From Bacteroides fluxus YIT 12057 (lineage in GTDB: Bacteria > Bacteroidota > Bacteroidia > Bacteroidales > Bacteroidaceae): a DNA stretch of 64,000 nt. The notes below the pieces were generated by a model. The model was given only the letters and a program-made list of their open reading frames with translations, ran no database searches and was not told the DNA's origin. Below, one piece after another: positions 19,419 through 28,691 of this stretch (position 1 is the first letter of the stretch; each line of letters begins with the position of its first letter). The translations under genes were made by a program, and so were the position numbers. The DNA lies in the NCBI RefSeq assembly GCF_000195635.1, contig NZ_GL882621.1, positions 49,889 through 113,888 of the forward strand, in the 5' to 3' direction.

Positions 19419-19447
19419 GAGGCTGCCGATAAAGCAGCCTCTTTTTA
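19419..19447 (+). terminator. Hairpin terminator after tonB
   Basis: GAGGCTGC pairs with GCAGCCTC (19419-19426 with 19434-19441) and is followed by five T residues. Confidence 0.85.
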
Positions 19448-19475
19448 TTCATGGTTATTCCTAAAATTCAATGTT

Positions 19476-20450
19476 ATGTTTACAGCTTCTGAGCTTTTAG
19501 AGAAAATAAATTCTCATATCGCGGATTTGAAATTTACTCGTACTCCCCAAGGTTTGTATGATCCGGTAAGTTATGTGTTGTCAATGGGGGGCAAAAGAAT
19601 ACGTCCTGTATTGATGTTGATGGCTTATAATCTTTATAAAGAAGACCTGGCCCGTATCTATGGACCGGCAACGGGAATTGAGGTCTATCATAACTATACT
19701 CTTCTGCACGATGATTTGATGGACCGGGCCGACCGCCGTCGCGGAAAGGAAACCGTACATAAGGTTTGGAATGATAATACAGCCATATTGTCAGGGGATG
19801 CAATGCTGGTACTGGCTTACCGGTTTATGGCACAATGCCCTGTTGACTGTTTGAAGGAGGTAATGGAACTGTTCAGCCTGACTGCTTTGGAAATATGCGA
19901 GGGGCAACAGATGGATATGGAATTTGAGCTTCGGAAAGATGTAAGGGAAGAGGAATATCTGGAAATGATTCGTCTGAAGACGGGAGTTCTGTTGGCTGCA
20001 AGCTTGAAGATTGGAGCACTCTTGGGAGGAGCTTCTGCCGAAGACGCCGGACATTTGTATGATTTCGGCATGAATCTGGGGGTTGCTTTCCAATTGAAAG
20101 ACGATTTATTGGACGTGTATGGGGATGTAGCGGTTTTCGGGAAAAATATCGGTGGCGATATTCTTTGCAACAAGAAAACCTATATGTTGATAAAGGCCTT
20201 TGAACACGCTGATGACATACAGCTGCAGGAACTGAATGCGTGGATAGATGCCAAGTCTTTTGAACCGGCGGAAAAAATAGCGGCAGTGACCGGTTTGTAT
20301 GATCAGATTGGAATTAAAGAAATTTGTGAGCGGAAAATGGCTGAATACAGTGAACGCGCAATGGTGAATCTTTCTGCTGTGAAAGTGCCCGATGAAAAGA
20401 AAGCAGAGTTGGAGAACCTTATGAAAAATCTGATGCACAGAGAAGTTTGA
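19476..20450 (+). CDS. Polyprenyl (trans-isoprenyl) diphosphate synthase
   Basis: This 324-residue all-alpha prenyltransferase elongates IPP onto an allylic primer. The first Asp-rich motif is LLHDDLMDRADRRRGKETVH near residue 77 and the second QLKDDLLDVYGD near residue 208. Product length (geranylgeranyl to octaprenyl, possibly the menaquinone side chain) depends on residues before the first motif and I do not assign it. It starts a run of three plus-strand genes. Confidence 0.88.
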   Translation: MFTASELLEKINSHIADLKFTRTPQGLYDPVSYVLSMGGKRIRPVLMLMAYNLYKEDLARIYGPATGIEVYHNYTLLHDDLMDRADRRRGKETVHKVWNDNTAILSGDAMLVLAYRFMAQCPVDCLKEVMELFSLTALEICEGQQMDMEFELRKDVREEEYLEMIRLKTGVLLAASLKIGALLGGASAEDAGHLYDFGMNLGVAFQLKDDLLDVYGDVAVFGKNIGGDILCNKKTYMLIKAFEHADDIQLQELNAWIDAKSFEPAEKIAAVTGLYDQIGIKEICERKMAEYSERAMVNLSAVKVPDEKKAELENLMKNLMHREV

Positions 20451-20471
20451 TCGTCAATAACCCGATAGAGA

Positions 20472-21185
20472 ATGCCCTATAGAAGATTACCGAATACAGA
20501 CCAGGCGAGGATACGAGCATTGAAGGCAGTGGTCGTAAAGGCAGATATATATAATGTATATGATTTGGCCGTTTCTTTGAAGACTCTGACGGACGCCCGC
20601 AATTTCTTGATGAAATTTGAGGCGGCGCAATCTTATTATTCCGAATGCTTTGACCGGCAGTCTAAAGCGGGGCGTAAACACCAGGCCAATGTGAAGACAG
20701 CCAGACTTTATCTTTCCCATTTTATCCAGGTGCTGAATTTGGCTGTCATACGTTCTGAAGTACGGCTTTCCCATAAAGAATATTATGGTCTGGACATGAA
20801 GAGCAATAATGTCCCTGATCTGACTACTGAAGCTGCATTGGCAGAATGGGGGCGTAAAATTATTGAAGGAGAGAATAAGCGCATTTCTCAAGGAGGCATC
20901 CCCATCTATAATCCCGGTATTGCCAAGGTGAAAGTTCATTATGACATTTTTATGGAGAGTTATGAGAAACAAAAGAATTTCCAGATATTGACAGCCCGTA
21001 GTCTGGAAGCTCTCTCTTCTATGAGGCCGGAGGCTGATGGGCTTATTCTGGATATTTGGAACCAGGTGGAGGAGAAATTCGGTGAGGTTGTTCCCCATGA
21101 AAAACGGCTGGATTTATGCCGTGATTACGGTATTGTTTACTACTATCGTTCCGGTGAGAAATCTAAAGATGAAGTAAAAGAATGA
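20472..21185 (+). CDS. Conserved hypothetical protein
   Basis: I do not recognise this 237-residue protein. It has no signal peptide or membrane segment; predicted composition is helical and charged (for example ENKRISQGGIPIYNPGIAKV in the middle). The stop overlaps the tatD start by ATGA, so it belongs to the prenyl synthase-tatD unit and is likely a cytoplasmic Bacteroidales-specific protein. Confidence 0.6.
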   Translation: MPYRRLPNTDQARIRALKAVVVKADIYNVYDLAVSLKTLTDARNFLMKFEAAQSYYSECFDRQSKAGRKHQANVKTARLYLSHFIQVLNLAVIRSEVRLSHKEYYGLDMKSNNVPDLTTEAALAEWGRKIIEGENKRISQGGIPIYNPGIAKVKVHYDIFMESYEKQKNFQILTARSLEALSSMRPEADGLILDIWNQVEEKFGEVVPHEKRLDLCRDYGIVYYYRSGEKSKDEVKE

Positions 21186-21961
21186 GATTGATTGATTCAC
21201 ATTCCCATCTGTTTCTGGAAGAGTTTGCTGAAGATTTGCCGCAGGTGATGGAGCGTGCACGGGAGGCGGGCGTTACCCACATCTTCATGCCTAATATTGA
21301 CAGTACTACCATAGAACCGATGTTGCGGGTATGTTCTGCATATAAAGGTTATTGTTTTCCTATGATAGGGCTGCATCCTACTTCTGTCGATGCAGGATAT
21401 GAAAAGGAACTGGAGATTGTGGCTGAAGAATTGTCTTCACCGGATAAATATGTGGCTATTGGCGAAATCGGCATGGATTTATATTGGGACAAGACTTTCA
21501 GGAAAGAGCAGGAACTGGCTTTGGATAAGCAATTCCGGTGGGCTTTGGAGTATGATTTGCCAGTTGTAATTCATTGTCGGGAAGCGTTTGATTGCATATA
21601 TAAGGTCTTGGAACCTTATAGGAATACACCTTTGAGAGGCATTTTCCACAGTTTTACGGGAACGCGGGAGGAGGCGGCCCGTATCATGGAGTTTTCTGAT
21701 TTTCTTATTGGGATCAACGGTGTAGTCACTTTTAAAAAATCAGCTTTGCCGGAAGTTTTGAAAAATATACCTTTGGAGCGGATTGTCCTTGAGACTGATT
21801 CTCCTTATCTGACTCCGGTACCCAATCGGGGGAAGCGAAATGAGAGCGCTTATGTGAAAGACACTTTAATTAAGGTGTCTGAAGTATATGGTGAGCTTCC
21901 CGAGAAGGTAGCGCAGGTGACATCTGAAAATGCATTAAAAGTGTTTGGAATGCTCAAATAG
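21182..21961 (+). CDS. tatD: TatD-family metal-dependent hydrolase
   Basis: This 259-residue amidohydrolase-fold protein carries the metal ligands of TatD DNases: DSHSHL at residues 5-10, GEIGMDLYWD near residue 97, VIHCREA near residue 130, GIFHSFTG near residue 154 and ETDSPYLTP near residue 204. The family shows 3'-5' exonuclease activity on DNA or RNA. Start overlaps the preceding stop. Confidence 0.92.
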   Translation: MRLIDSHSHLFLEEFAEDLPQVMERAREAGVTHIFMPNIDSTTIEPMLRVCSAYKGYCFPMIGLHPTSVDAGYEKELEIVAEELSSPDKYVAIGEIGMDLYWDKTFRKEQELALDKQFRWALEYDLPVVIHCREAFDCIYKVLEPYRNTPLRGIFHSFTGTREEAARIMEFSDFLIGINGVVTFKKSALPEVLKNIPLERIVLETDSPYLTPVPNRGKRNESAYVKDTLIKVSEVYGELPEKVAQVTSENALKVFGMLK

Positions 21962-22123
21962 GGTGTTGAAGATTTTAAAGTTTATTAATTTTGAGACTTT
22001 ATTAAAGATAAAACGGGGAGAATGCAGCGGAAGAACAAAAAAAAGAATACATTTGTAGCTGAAAACGCTTGTGGTTCGCATTTTTTTTGTAATTTGCACC
22101 CGATTTCAGAAAAGGCGTCTATT

Positions 22124-22211
22124 GGAGAGATGCTCGAGTGGTTGAAGAGGCACGCCTGGAAAGCGTGTATACCCCTAAAGGGTATCCGGGGTTCGAATCC
22201 CCGTCTCTCCG
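22124..22211 (+). tRNA. tRNA-Ser (anticodon GGA)
   Basis: A seven-base acceptor stem GGAGAGA pairs with TCTCTCC, the anticodon stem CACGC/GCGTG encloses the loop CTGGAAA, a long variable arm (TATACCCCTAAAGGGTATC) follows as in class II tRNAs, and the T arm GGGGTTCGAATCCCC is intact. CCA is not encoded. Confidence 0.96.
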
Positions 22212-22290
22212 CAGAATGAAAGCATGAAAGAAAACAACAAATAAATATAATAAGTAATTTAATTAATTAATCTTAAAAATTAGACACACA

Positions 22291-23097
22291 ATGAAAAAGT
22301 TATTTGCAATTGTTGCTGTGATGGGAGTCTTAACATTTGGCTCAACTCAACTTGCTCAGGCTCAAGATGCTCCTGCAGCTGAACAAACGGAACAGGCTGC
22401 TCCTGCAGCTGTAGCTGACGATGCTGCTGCTCCTGCTGCCGTAGGAGTTGAAGAAGGTGGTATCCACAAAGAAATCAAGACAAAGTTTATTGAAGGTACT
22501 GCATCCTTCATGAGTTTGGTAGCTATCGCATTGGTTATCGGTCTTGCATTCTGTATTGAGCGTATCATTTATTTGAGTTTGGCTGAAATCAACACTAAGA
22601 AGTTTATGGCTGCTATCGAAGGCGCTTTGGAAAAAGGTGACGTTGAGGCTGCTAAAGACATCGCACGTAACACAAGAGGTCCTATCGCTTCTATCTACTA
22701 TCAAGGCTTGATGAGAATCGATCAAGGCATTGATGTTGTAGAAAAGTCTGTAGTATCTTACGGTGGTGTACAGGCCGGTTACTTGGAAAAAGGTTGTTCT
22801 TGGATTACACTGTTCATCGCAATGGCTCCGTCTTTAGGATTCTTGGGTACTGTAATCGGTATGGTTCAAGCATTTGATAAAATCCAGCAGGTAGGTGATA
22901 TCTCTCCGACGGTTGTAGCAGGTGGTATGAAAGTTGCCTTGATTACTACTATCTTCGGTTTGATCGTTGCTTTGATTCTGCAGGTATTCTATAACTACAT
23001 CCTGTCTAAGATTGAAGCTTTGACCAGCGAAATGGAAGATTCTTCTATCTCACTGTTGGATATGGTTATCAAATATGACTTGAAATACAAAAAATAA
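22291..23097 (+). CDS. exbB: ExbB/TolQ/MotA-family proton channel protein
   Basis: This 268-residue membrane protein starts with a signal-like segment and an Ala/Pro-rich stretch (residues 24-53), then has three membrane helices, with the conserved channel region GYLEKGCSWITLFIAMAPSLGFLGTVIGMV near residue 168 onwards. It forms the stator that energises TonB. The extra N-terminal Ala-rich part is longer than in enteric ExbB. It leads a unit of exbB, a small membrane protein and two exbD genes. Confidence 0.9.
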   Translation: MKKLFAIVAVMGVLTFGSTQLAQAQDAPAAEQTEQAAPAAVADDAAAPAAVGVEEGGIHKEIKTKFIEGTASFMSLVAIALVIGLAFCIERIIYLSLAEINTKKFMAAIEGALEKGDVEAAKDIARNTRGPIASIYYQGLMRIDQGIDVVEKSVVSYGGVQAGYLEKGCSWITLFIAMAPSLGFLGTVIGMVQAFDKIQQVGDISPTVVAGGMKVALITTIFGLIVALILQVFYNYILSKIEALTSEMEDSSISLLDMVIKYDLKYKK

Positions 23098-23102
23098 TTA
23101 AG

Positions 23103-23588
23103 ATGGCTAAGTTATCATATAAAGTATCATACTACGTACTGTACGCAATGTTCGCTGCCATTTTGGTAGTGTTGGGCTTGTTCTACTTCGGTGGAGATGC
23201 TCAGGGTGATGCAGTACTGATGAGCGTTGACTCAGAAATGTGGCAACCGGCTCAGACAGATGCATTGATTTATTTGATGTATGGTCTGTTGGCTGTGGCC
23301 GTTATTGCTACGATTGTTGGTGTAGTGTTCCAATTCGGTTCTGCATTGAAAGATAATCCTGGAGCTGCATTGAAATCTTTGATTGGCTTGATTATATTGG
23401 TAGCAGTTGTTGTTATTGCATGGGCTATGGGTAGTGAAGAACCGCTCAATATTCCTGGATACGACGGTACTGACAATGTTCCTTTCTGGTTGAAGATTAC
23501 TGATATGTTCCTTTACTCAATCTACATTTTGTTTGCCGGAACTGTTTTGGCAATCATTTTTAGTAGCATTAAGAAGAAATTATCATAA
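23103..23588 (+). CDS. Small membrane protein of the exbB/exbD locus
   Basis: This 161-residue protein has about four hydrophobic helices (residues 10-30, 55-78, 88-108 and 130-155) and no domain I recognise. It lies five bases after exbB and 34 before exbD and is likely a Bacteroidales-specific partner of the TonB-energising complex; that role is inferred only from position. Confidence 0.7.
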   Translation: MAKLSYKVSYYVLYAMFAAILVVLGLFYFGGDAQGDAVLMSVDSEMWQPAQTDALIYLMYGLLAVAVIATIVGVVFQFGSALKDNPGAALKSLIGLIILVAVVVIAWAMGSEEPLNIPGYDGTDNVPFWLKITDMFLYSIYILFAGTVLAIIFSSIKKKLS

Positions 23589-23622
23589 CTATTGGGGCAA
23601 CTCAATTTAAAGAGTAATTACA

Positions 23623-24213
23623 ATGGCAAAAGGAAAAAGAAAAGTTCCTGATATTAACTCAAGTTCTACAGCGGACATCGCATTCTTGTTGCTGATCTTC
23701 TTCTTGATTACGACATCTATGGATACTGACCGTGGTTTGGCAAGACAGTTGCCTCCACCACCGGAAAAGGATCAGAAAATGGATGACATCAAGGTGAAAG
23801 ACCGTAACATATTGCCTGTCTTCCTGAATATGCAGGACCAGTTAATGTGTGGGAATGATTATATTACGGTAGATCAGTTGCGTGCAAAAGCAAAGGAATT
23901 TATAGCTAACCCCTATAACGATGAGAACAAACCGGAAAAGTCTTCTACGAATGTAGAGTTTTTCGGAAACATGATGGTGACAAAAAACCATGTAATTTCT
24001 TTGCGTTGCGACCGTGGTTCTTCGTATAAAGCATACCTTGCTGTACAGAATGAGTTGGTAGCTGCATACAATGAGTTACGCGACGAATTGGCTCAAGAAA
24101 AATGGCAGAAAAACTATGCTGATTTGAATGAGGACCAACAGAAAGCAATTCGTGAAATTTATCCTCAGAAGATATCTGAGGCAGAACCTAAAAAGTACGG
24201 AGAAAAGAAGTAA
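23623..24213 (+). CDS. exbD: ExbD/TolR-family transport protein 1
   Basis: This 196-residue protein begins with the ExbD signature INSSSTADIAFLLLIFFLITTSM (residues 10-32), where the Asp in the membrane helix is the proton-carrying residue, followed by a periplasmic domain longer than usual. The stop overlaps the start of a second ExbD gene. Confidence 0.92.
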   Translation: MAKGKRKVPDINSSSTADIAFLLLIFFLITTSMDTDRGLARQLPPPPEKDQKMDDIKVKDRNILPVFLNMQDQLMCGNDYITVDQLRAKAKEFIANPYNDENKPEKSSTNVEFFGNMMVTKNHVISLRCDRGSSYKAYLAVQNELVAAYNELRDELAQEKWQKNYADLNEDQQKAIREIYPQKISEAEPKKYGEKK

Positions 24214-24677
24214 TGGGAAAATTTAATAAGACTGGCAAACGTGAGATGCCGGCGTTGAACACTTCTTCTCTACCTGACCTTATCTTCACCTTGTTGTTCT
24301 TCTTCATGATTGTAACAACTATGCGTGAGGTAACTTTGAAGGTTGAGTTTAAGGTTCCGCAAGCTACAGAATTGGAAAAACTTGAAAAGAAATCTTTGGT
24401 TACGTTTATCTACGTAGGAAAGCCTACCGCTGAGTTTCGTAAGAAATTAGGTAATGAAAGTCGTATCCAGTTGAATGACAGCTATGCTGAAGTTCCTGAG
24501 ATTCAAGATTACATTATTGGTGAACGTAATAGTATGAAAGAAGAGGATCAGCCGTTGATGACTGTATCTTTGAAGGTTGACCAAGATACGAAAATGGGTA
24601 TCGTAACAGATATCAAAGAAGCTCTTCGTCAAGCTTATGCATTGAAAATTAACTACTCTGCGCAACCGCGCCAGTAA
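24213..24677 (+). CDS. exbD: ExbD/TolR-family transport protein 2
   Basis: This 154-residue paralogue has the same transmembrane signature, LNTSSLPDLIFTLLFFFMIV (residues 13-32), including the membrane Asp. Two different ExbD proteins in tandem suggest a hetero-oligomeric stator. A terminator follows. Confidence 0.92.
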   Translation: MGKFNKTGKREMPALNTSSLPDLIFTLLFFFMIVTTMREVTLKVEFKVPQATELEKLEKKSLVTFIYVGKPTAEFRKKLGNESRIQLNDSYAEVPEIQDYIIGERNSMKEEDQPLMTVSLKVDQDTKMGIVTDIKEALRQAYALKINYSAQPRQ

Positions 24678-24697
24678 GAAGTTAGTAACTATATGAT

Positions 24698-24733
24698 AAA
24701 GGCTGCTTATTTGATTAAGCAGCCTTTATTTTT
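24698..24733 (+). terminator. Hairpin terminator after exbD2
   Basis: AAAGGCTGCTTA pairs with TAAGCAGCCTTT (24698-24709 with 24716-24727), followed by T-rich sequence. It lies between convergent genes. Confidence 0.85.
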
Positions 24734-25265
24734 ATTTTACGTTATACACTTCTTTGTATATATGTTCTTTTACATTTTCAAAGTCTCTTTCGCATTGTAA
24801 ATCTCCGTAGGCCATAAGCAGCATAGGGAGGAAATGATCTCCGGGCTTGTATGGAGGTTGTTGATATGGTTTCTCCCACAGTGAGAAGCCATGGCGTTGA
24901 TAGAAATTGATACGGCGCTGCGCCATCTCTTCAATGGGTTCTTCTACTTCCAATATAATGGGGTATTTCAGAAGTTGGCACAGATGGTTCAGTACATTCT
25001 TGCCATGACCGCCATTGCGTTGTGCAGGATCTATGGCGAAATGTTCCACATAAAAGAAATGCCCAAAGTCCCAATAAGTAATGAATCCTACCGGAGTATC
25101 ATCCTGGAAGATGATATTGTTATGAAAACTTGTCTTTGTATCTGTATAGGTACGTAATTCTTCCAGCGCCCTGTATTCCTCTGACGGGAAAGAACAGGTC
25201 ATCAGTTGTTCCATGTAATCGTACAAAGCCGTATCGGCGGTTGTAATGCGTTGCAGTCTGATCAT
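24732..25265 (-). CDS. GNAT-family N-acetyltransferase
   Basis: This 177-residue protein has the acetyl-CoA-binding motif A region HFAIDPAQRNGGHGKNVLNHL (written here in part, near residues 84-103). The substrate is not identifiable. It lies 18 bases downstream of the M64 peptidase gene on the same strand and could be co-transcribed with it. Confidence 0.82.
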   Translation of the reverse strand: MIRLQRITTADTALYDYMEQLMTCSFPSEEYRALEELRTYTDTKTSFHNNIIFQDDTPVGFITYWDFGHFFYVEHFAIDPAQRNGGHGKNVLNHLCQLLKYPIILEVEEPIEEMAQRRINFYQRHGFSLWEKPYQQPPYKPGDHFLPMLLMAYGDLQCERDFENVKEHIYKEVYNVK

Positions 25266-25283
25266 AAGTTATATCGTTTTGTT

Positions 25284-26564
25284 TTATTGTCCAGTATAAA
25301 AATCTATTATCCGACGGACGGCGCGTTGGCAAACCGGGCAAAAAGCAGGGTATTCATTGGTCCGCATACGGCAATTATCCGCAGGGCGGTAGATGCCTTT
25401 GGCAGAATATCCTCCTCCTTCGTACACACCTATGGGATATTTCACCTTTTCTGAGGTTGGGGTGGGGACAGGAGTTCCTTTTACCAGCATATCTTCCCAT
25501 TTGGATGCGAAGTTGACCCGTGTGCTGATGTTCTGCTCCCAGGGCTCTATATCCAGAGGATAAGTATCGGTCATCACATCATCATCGTAAAAATACTCAT
25601 CGGCAAGACCTCCGAAGCTGTGGCCGAATTCATGTACTACTACCGGGCGGAATTTAGGGTGATGTGCCGTGGTAAGGGTATATGAATTGTATATGCCTCC
25701 TCCGCCATACTCTTCCGTATTGGCCAGGATGATGACATGTTCATAGGGAATTCCTGCCAAAGCATCATGTATGGACTTTACACGTGAGGTGGTCAGATAG
25801 CGGTCTGAGTAGAAAGTACTGAAATGTGAATTGAATGCAGTGCGTTTCCACTCACCTAAGCGTGGTACACTAACTCCGCTGTCTTCAGACGGACTTGCTA
25901 CGGCTACGATGTTGAAGCGCTTCTTCATTGATTGGAATGGCTCATGGGAGAAAAGGCTTTCACAGGCGATAGCGGCATCCTTATAGAATGTATCCATTTC
26001 TTCCAGGGTATAGCCTTCGGCAAGGATGGCTACATCAATACACTTTTCGGTAGTTCCGCTTTGTAGCAGATATTTATGGGGGGTAATGTGGTCGGTTCCT
26101 TTCTGATGTATCAAGATATCATTCGGGTTTACTATATGCTTCATACTTGTACGGATATTCCTGCGCGGGTCGAGCAATGTTATTTCTATTTCTGCCGGAC
26201 GGAGCGGGTAAGGAACCAGAAAGCTATTCTCGAATCCTTTGGTTACGGCCTTGGCTTCGTCTGTCTCGAGCCATTCCTGGAAAAGTGAGGAAAAGGAAGT
26301 TTTATAGATGATGGTTCCGCTGGCTTTGTCACGCATGACGATTTGCCCGTTTCCCTGCAAAGGCAGTTCGGACAAGTGCTGTTTCCTTCCTGCCCATGAC
26401 GGCAGTGAAGAAAGTCCGTCCAGGCAGACCTCCTGTTTTGCGGCATTTCCCGTGAAGATATAGTCGATGCGCAAAGTTTTGTTTGCAAAATAGTCACTGA
26501 ATGCTTGTGCTTGTAAGGATAATGTAACGAACAGGCACATAAGGGATAACAAGTGTTTCTTCAT
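25284..26564 (-). CDS. M64-family (IgA protease-like) secreted metallopeptidase
   Basis: This 426-residue protein has a signal peptide (residues 1-20, ending SLQAQA) and the metzincin-like zinc motif HEFGHSFGGLADEY near residue 314, which is the signature of peptidase family M64. The N-terminal domain of about 140 residues is the M64 N-terminal beta domain. It probably acts in the periplasm or outside the cell. The name IgA peptidase comes from a Clostridium member of the family; IgA cleavage by this protein is not implied. A -7 element lies at 26590-26597. Confidence 0.87.
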   Translation of the reverse strand: MKKHLLSLMCLFVTLSLQAQAFSDYFANKTLRIDYIFTGNAAKQEVCLDGLSSLPSWAGRKQHLSELPLQGNGQIVMRDKASGTIIYKTSFSSLFQEWLETDEAKAVTKGFENSFLVPYPLRPAEIEITLLDPRRNIRTSMKHIVNPNDILIHQKGTDHITPHKYLLQSGTTEKCIDVAILAEGYTLEEMDTFYKDAAIACESLFSHEPFQSMKKRFNIVAVASPSEDSGVSVPRLGEWKRTAFNSHFSTFYSDRYLTTSRVKSIHDALAGIPYEHVIILANTEEYGGGGIYNSYTLTTAHHPKFRPVVVHEFGHSFGGLADEYFYDDDVMTDTYPLDIEPWEQNISTRVNFASKWEDMLVKGTPVPTPTSEKVKYPIGVYEGGGYSAKGIYRPADNCRMRTNEYPAFCPVCQRAVRRIIDFYTGQ

Positions 26565-26589
26565 AATTCTTTATTATTTAATCTTTTTA

Positions 26590-26597
26590 CAAAGATA
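26590..26597 (-). promoter_or_regulatory. Bacteroides -7 element of the M64 peptidase gene
   Basis: TATCTTTG on the minus strand, 26 bases before the ATG. Confidence 0.5.
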
Positions 26598-26737
26598 CGG
26601 TGTTTGGGCCTCATCTCCAATTTTCTTGGGTTGTGTTGTCGAATTTTATATATGCGGCTGTAAGATTCCTGATGAGGTTTTATTCTTTTTTTAGCAATAA
26701 AAGTTATAGACCGTATTTTTATTGGTAAAAAAATAGC

Positions 26738-26745
26738 TAACTTTG
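26738..26745 (+). promoter_or_regulatory. Bacteroides -7 element of the lrp-type gene
   Basis: TAACTTTG, 58 bases before the ATG of the Lrp/AsnC regulator. Confidence 0.5.
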
Positions 26746-26802
26746 CACATTACTGTATGAAGATACGGAAGATATAGTATTTATTAATCATTAAAAATTG
26801 AA

Positions 26803-27279
26803 ATGGGACATCATCAATTGGATACTTTAGACGAGCAAATATTGAAGCTTATCGCCGACAATGCACGCATTCCTTTCCTTGAAGTGGCCAGAGCCTGCAA
26901 TGTATCGGGAGCAGCCATTCACCAACGCATTCAAAAATTGACAAATTTAGGCATCTTGAAAGGTTCTGAATATGTTATCGATCCGGAAAAGATAGGGTAT
27001 GAGACCTGTGCCTATATCGGTATCTATTTAAAGGATCCTGCCTCTTTTGATGCTGTGACGAGGGCCTTGGAAGCTATTCCGGAAATCGTGGAATGTCATT
27101 TTACGACAGGAAAATATGATATGTTCATAAAGCTCTATGCCCGCAACAATCATCATTTGCTGAGTATTATTCATGATAAGTTACAGCCGCTGGGGCTGGC
27201 TCGTACGGAAACACTGATTTCCTTCCATGAAGCCATCAAGCGGCAAATGCCGATAACGGTGGAAGAAGAGGAAGATTGA
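26803..27279 (+). CDS. Lrp/AsnC-family transcriptional regulator
   Basis: This 158-residue protein has an N-terminal winged helix (ILKLIADNARIPFLEVARAC, then VSGAAIHQRIQKLTNLGI) and a C-terminal RAM ligand-binding domain (ECHFTTGKYDMFIKLYARNN). Members sense amino acids and act as multimers. Target genes are unknown; it is transcribed alone and converges with folA. Confidence 0.9.
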   Translation: MGHHQLDTLDEQILKLIADNARIPFLEVARACNVSGAAIHQRIQKLTNLGILKGSEYVIDPEKIGYETCAYIGIYLKDPASFDAVTRALEAIPEIVECHFTTGKYDMFIKLYARNNHHLLSIIHDKLQPLGLARTETLISFHEAIKRQMPITVEEEED

Positions 27280-27280
27280 T

Positions 27281-27769
27281 TTATCGGCGGATATAGTCAA
27301 CAAAAGCATAAGGGCAGGGATGCTTCTCGTCTATAGGGTGGGATTCCCTGCTTTTTTCTTGCCATACGGTCAAGTCTATTTCAGGGAAATATACGTCCGC
27401 CTGGGCAGCTTCGGCATCTACTTCTGTCAGACAAAGGGCATCGGCCAATGGGAGCGCTTGACGATATACGCTGGCTCCCCCTATAATATAGATATGCTCA
27501 TCCGGGCGGCAATTGGCCAGTGCCTCTTCCAAAGAACAGAATACCTCTGCACCCGGACAGGAGAAATCTTCTTGTGAAGACAGGACGATGTTGCGCCTGT
27601 TGGGAAGGGCGCCTTTGGGCAAAGACTCAAACGTTTTTCGTCCCATGATGATGGTATTGCCTGTAGTCAAGGCCTTGAAACGTTTCAAGTCATCAGGTAG
27701 CCAGAATAATAATTTGTTCTGATAACCGATACCTCTGTTTTTGTCTATTGCGGCGATAATACTGATCAT
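27281..27769 (-). CDS. folA: Dihydrofolate reductase
   Basis: This 162-residue enzyme reduces dihydrofolate with NADPH. Motifs MISIIAAIDKNRGIGYQNKL (N-terminus), WLPDDLKRFKALT with the catalytic acidic residue, TIIMGRKTFESLP and IIGGASVYRQAL are standard. It follows thyA by 49 bases on the same strand; the two enzymes form the thymidylate cycle. Confidence 0.95.
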   Translation of the reverse strand: MISIIAAIDKNRGIGYQNKLLFWLPDDLKRFKALTTGNTIIMGRKTFESLPKGALPNRRNIVLSSQEDFSCPGAEVFCSLEEALANCRPDEHIYIIGGASVYRQALPLADALCLTEVDAEAAQADVYFPEIDLTVWQEKSRESHPIDEKHPCPYAFVDYIRR

Positions 27770-27818
27770 ATCTTCTTGGAATTGTTGTTTGCATAGAGAG
27801 CGGTTGCCCCTCTGCCAT

Positions 27819-28613
27819 TTATACTGCTACTTTTCCTGCTATGTGCGGATGCGGGTTATAGTTGACCAGTTCGAAATCCTCGAACTTGAAATCAAAAATA
27901 TCCTTGACGTCCGGATTGATTTGCATTTGCGGTAATGCACGAGGCTCACGCGTGAGTTGTAGTTTCACTTGTTCCAGATGGTTCAAGTAGATATGGGCAT
28001 CTCCTAAAGTATGGATAAAGTCCCCGGCCTTCAGTCCGGTAACCTGTGCCATCATCTGCAGGAGCAGGGCGTAGGAGGCGATATTGAAAGGCACTCCCAA
28101 AAAGATGTCCGCGCTGCGCTGATATAGTTGCAGGCTCAGTTTCCCATTGGCCACATAGAATTGGAAAAAGGCATGGCAAGGAGGCAGGTTCATATTATCC
28201 AGATCGCCTACGTTCCAGGCGCTGACAATGATGCGGCGGGAATCGGGATTGTGTTTGATGGTTTCAACGGCTTCACTGATTTGGTCTATGAATCCGCCTT
28301 TATAATCAGGCCATGAGCGCCACTGGTATCCATAGATATGTCCTAAATCCCCGTTTTCGTCTGCCCATTCATTCCAGATACGTACCCCGTTGTCTTGGAG
28401 GTATTTCACATTGGTGTCTCCTTTGAGGAACCACAGAAGTTCGTATATAATGGATTTTAAATGGAGCTTTTTGGTAGTCAGGCACGGGAATCCTTCCTCC
28501 ATATTGAAGCGCATCTGATGTCCGAATACACTGATTGTACCTGTTCCGGTGCGGTCACTTTTTTCCGTGCCTTCAGTCAGCACCCGGTTGAGTAAGTCTA
28601 AATATTGTTTCAT
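27819..28613 (-). CDS. thyA: Thymidylate synthase
   Basis: This 264-residue enzyme methylates dUMP to dTMP with methylene-tetrahydrofolate. The catalytic Cys is in [12 protein letters not shown] near residue 146, with [20 protein letters not shown] after it and [11 protein letters not shown] near residue 205. Length is typical of the short bacterial form. A -7 element (TACCTTTG) is at 28639-28646. Confidence 0.96.
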   Translation of the reverse strand: MKQYLDLLNRVLTEGTEKSDRTGTGTISVFGHQMRFNMEEGFPCLTTKKLHLKSIIYELLWFLKGDTNVKYLQDNGVRIWNEWADENGDLGHIYGYQWRSWPDYKGGFIDQISEAVETIKHNPDSRRIIVSAWNVGDLDNMNLPPCHAFFQFYVANGKLSLQLYQRSADIFLGVPFNIASYALLLQMMAQVTGLKAGDFIHTLGDAHIYLNHLEQVKLQLTREPRALPQMQINPDVKDIFDFKFEDFELVNYNPHPHIAGKVAV

Positions 28614-28638
28614 GATAATGGTGCTTTTTATATGGTTG

Positions 28639-28646
28639 CAAAGGTA
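28639..28646 (-). promoter_or_regulatory. Bacteroides -7 element of thyA-folA
   Basis: TACCTTTG on the minus strand, 26 bases before the thyA ATG. Confidence 0.5.
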
Positions 28647-28691
28647 GGGGATTAAATCAATAATTGAAAATTAAAGACCAAGAATTAAAGA

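Noticed and set aside
22022..22219. A 65-codon plus-strand frame
   Set aside because: It runs through the whole tRNA-Ser gene; the protein is not credible.
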